31,885 nucleotides of DNA from CAZLHO01 sp964559455. GTDB lineage: Bacteria; Krumholzibacteriota; Krumholzibacteriia; LZORAL124-64-63. Location: NCBI GenBank assembly GCA_964559455.1, contig CAZLHO010000034.1:1-31885 (forward strand), in the 5' to 3' direction. The translations under genes and the position numbers were made by a program. The notes beneath the pieces were generated by a model. The model ran no database searches. It was given only the letters and a program-made list of their open reading frames with translations, and had not been told where the DNA came from. This document shows, piece after piece, positions 30,356 to 31,885 of this stretch. The first letter of the stretch is position 1, and every line of letters starts with the position of its first letter.

Positions 30356-31885
30356 GGGCTCTCCTCGCCGCTGTCGGCCGCGTCCCCGCGGCTGCGCTTC
30401 CGGGCGTCGATGTATTCCTTGAGCAGGGCGTCGTTGGCGGTCCCCGACTCCCCGTCGATCAGCTGCGCCACCAGGGCGCGCGCCTCGTCGACCGTCGTCC
30501 AGCGGATCACCTGCTTCACCTTGGGCAGCTGCGGCGCATGCAGGCTGATCTCGTCGAAGCCCAGCCCCAGCAGGACCTCGGCGTAGCGGGTCTCCGAGGC
30601 CATCTCGCCGCAGATGCCGACCCAGATCCCGGCCGCGTGGGCCGCCTCGATGACCGCGCGCAGGGAACGCAGCAGCGCGGGATGCAGCGGCTGGTAGAGA
30701 TAGGCGACGCGGTTGTTGGAACGGTCCATGGCCAGGGTGTACTGGATCAGGTCGTTGGTGCCGACGCTGAAGAAGTCGCACTCGCGGGCCAGGGCGTCGG
30801 CGACCAGGGCCGCCGCGGGGGTCTCGATCATGATCCCCACCTCGACGTCCGGGTCGTGGTCCAACCCGGCGGCGGCCAGCTCGGCGCAGCATTCGCGGCA
30901 GAGCTCGCGGGCGGCGCGGAGCTCCTCGACGCCGGTGATCATCGGGAACATGATCCGGGACGGACCGGCGGCCGCGGCACGGTACATGGCCCGCAGCTGG
31001 GTCTTGAAGAGCGGCCGGTTGGCCAGCAGGAAGCGGATGCCCCGCCAGCCCAGGAAGGGGTTGAACTCCCGCCGTGCGCCGAGGAAGCGCTTCACCTTGT
31101 CGCCGCCGACGTCCAGGGTGCGGAAGAGCACCGGCCGCCCGGCCATCCGGCGCAGGAAGTCCGTATAGACGGCGACCTGCTCCTCCTCGCCGGGGATATC
31201 CTTGTGCTGGAAGAAGATGTACTCGGTGCGCAGCAGTCCGATGCCCTCGGCGCCGTGGGCCAGGACCTTGTCCACCTCGACGGGCAGCTCGACGTTCGCG
31301 CAGAGCGACACGCGGCGTCCGTCCGGGCTCTCGGCGGGCAGGTCGCGCAGGTGGGCCAGCTTCCGGCTGATGTGGTGCTGCTCGCGGACGAGCGCCTCGA
31401 AATCGGCGCGGGTCGCCGGGTCGGGATCGACGTAGACGCGCCCGCTGACGCCGTCGACGGCCACGAGGGTCCCGGGCGGGACCGAGGCCAGTTCGGCGCC
31501 CAGGCCGACGACCGCCGGCACCCCCAGCGATCGGGCCAGGATCGCCACGTGCGAGGTGCGGCTGCCCTCGGCCAGGAGGAAGGCGGCCACGTTCTCCGAA
31601 CCGATGGCCGCGGTGTCCGAGGGAGTCAGGTTGACGGCCGCCACCACGGCCGTCTCGGCGGGCCGGTCGATCTCGGCGGAGCCGACGCCGGTCAGGTGGC
31701 GCAGCACGCGTTCCTCGACGTCGCGAAGGTCCAGGATCCGCTCCTGGAAAAAGCCGTCCGGGAGGTCGCCGAAGCCGTGGATCACATCGGCGACGGCGGC
31801 CGTGAACGCGGCCTCGGCGTTCAGCCGCCTTTCGCGGATGCGCTGCAGCGTGCTGTCCCAGGTCAGCTCGTCCTCCAGGATCAGG
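30352..31885 (-). CDS. ptsI: Phosphoenolpyruvate-protein phosphotransferase, EI (5' end beyond window)
   Basis: Enzyme I takes phosphate from PEP and passes it to HPr in the phosphotransferase system. About 511 codons of the C-terminal part are visible; the frame is open at the right edge, where LILEDELTW matches the family. The phospho-histidine is in GSRTSHVAILARSLGVPAVVG (His codon at 31549-31551). The PEP-binding barrel shows FLGWRGIRF, GIMIETPAA, FSVGTNDLIQYTLAMDRSN and the catalytic Cys in GICGEMAS. The C-terminal tail after about codon 485 is charged. The stop overlaps the isomerase ATG. No HPr, EII or HPr kinase gene is in view, so whether it serves sugar transport or regulation only is open. 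Confidence 0.95.
   Translation of the reverse strand, partial: LILEDELTWDSTLQRIRERRLNAEAAFTAAVADVIHGFGDLPDGFFQERILDLRDVEERVLRHLTGVGSAEIDRPAETAVVAAVNLTPSDTAAIGSENVAAFLLAEGSRTSHVAILARSLGVPAVVGLGAELASVPPGTLVAVDGVSGRVYVDPDPATRADFEALVREQHHISRKLAHLRDLPAESPDGRRVSLCANVELPVEVDKVLAHGAEGIGLLRTEYIFFQHKDIPGEEEQVAVYTDFLRRMAGRPVLFRTLDVGGDKVKRFLGARREFNPFLGWRGIRFLLANRPLFKTQLRAMYRAAAAGPSRIMFPMITGVEELRAARELCRECCAELAAAGLDHDPDVEVGIMIETPAAALVADALARECDFFSVGTNDLIQYTLAMDRSNNRVAYLYQPLHPALLRSLRAVIEAAHAAGIWVGICGEMASETRYAEVLLGLGFDEISLHAPQLPKVKQVIRWTTVDEARALVAQLIDGESGTANDALLKEYIDARKRSRGDAADSGEESP

Noticed and set aside
1..31885. tRNA, rRNA, transposase, phage or CRISPR features
   Set aside because: I saw no cloverleaf-like tRNA, no rRNA segments, no transposase or integrase motifs and no spaced repeats; a tool-based scan was not possible.

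Overview
This is a very GC-rich, densely packed chromosomal window. Codon third positions are almost all G or C, so most genes have long spurious open frames on the opposite strand. The content points to a Gram-negative, outer-membrane bacterium of the FCB superphylum, outside classical Bacteroidetes (a Krumholzibacteriota, Eisenbacteria or Latescibacterota-like lineage is my guess). The reasons are a giant SprA-type translocon of the type IX secretion system (T9SS), LptF/LptG permeases, a lipoprotein with PKD domains, and ordinary sigma70-like promoters rather than Bacteroidetes-type ones. A run of ten N's at 30123-30132 shows that this is a draft scaffold, probably a metagenome bin.

Layout. 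(A) 1-2964, minus: rpsO then pnp, with a clear promoter, a structured leader and a strong hairpin between the genes; pnp runs off the left edge inside an RGG-rich tail. (B) 3121-6507: a surface-sugar cassette with a DegT-family aminotransferase (plus) converging on cysC, rfbC and rfbA (minus). (C) 6542-15908, minus: the classical transcription/translation operon rimP-nusA-ylxQ-infB-rbfA-truB-ribF, starting from a good promoter followed by a terminator-like attenuator. Its rbfA is fused to a DHH-family NrnA-type phosphoesterase. Block B sits exactly between ribF and rpsO, which are neighbours in many bacteria. (D) 15934-23551, minus: sprA overlapping a secreted M28 enzyme that resembles glutaminyl-peptide cyclotransferase. 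(E) 23597-26973, plus: lptF-lptG (overlapping) and a PKD-domain lipoprotein, ended by a strong bidirectional terminator. (F) 27062-31885, minus: ptsI (5' end off the right edge), a bifunctional phosphoglucose/phosphomannose isomerase, a sugar nucleotidyltransferase and metK, with ATGA overlaps.

How the genes fit together. Blocks A and C are housekeeping (ribosome maturation, initiation, elongation control, RNA decay, flavin cofactors). Blocks B and F would supply activated sugars for the cell surface. Blocks D and E build the envelope: LPS transport, and a secretion pore whose exported proteins may be N-terminally cyclised by the coupled cyclase. The items most worth a second look are the RbfA-NrnA fusion, the RGG tail on PNPase, the sprA/cyclase coupling, the attenuator ahead of rimP-nusA-infB, and a chimeric fragment of an M14 carboxypeptidase gene at the contig edge that breaks the isomerase gene.
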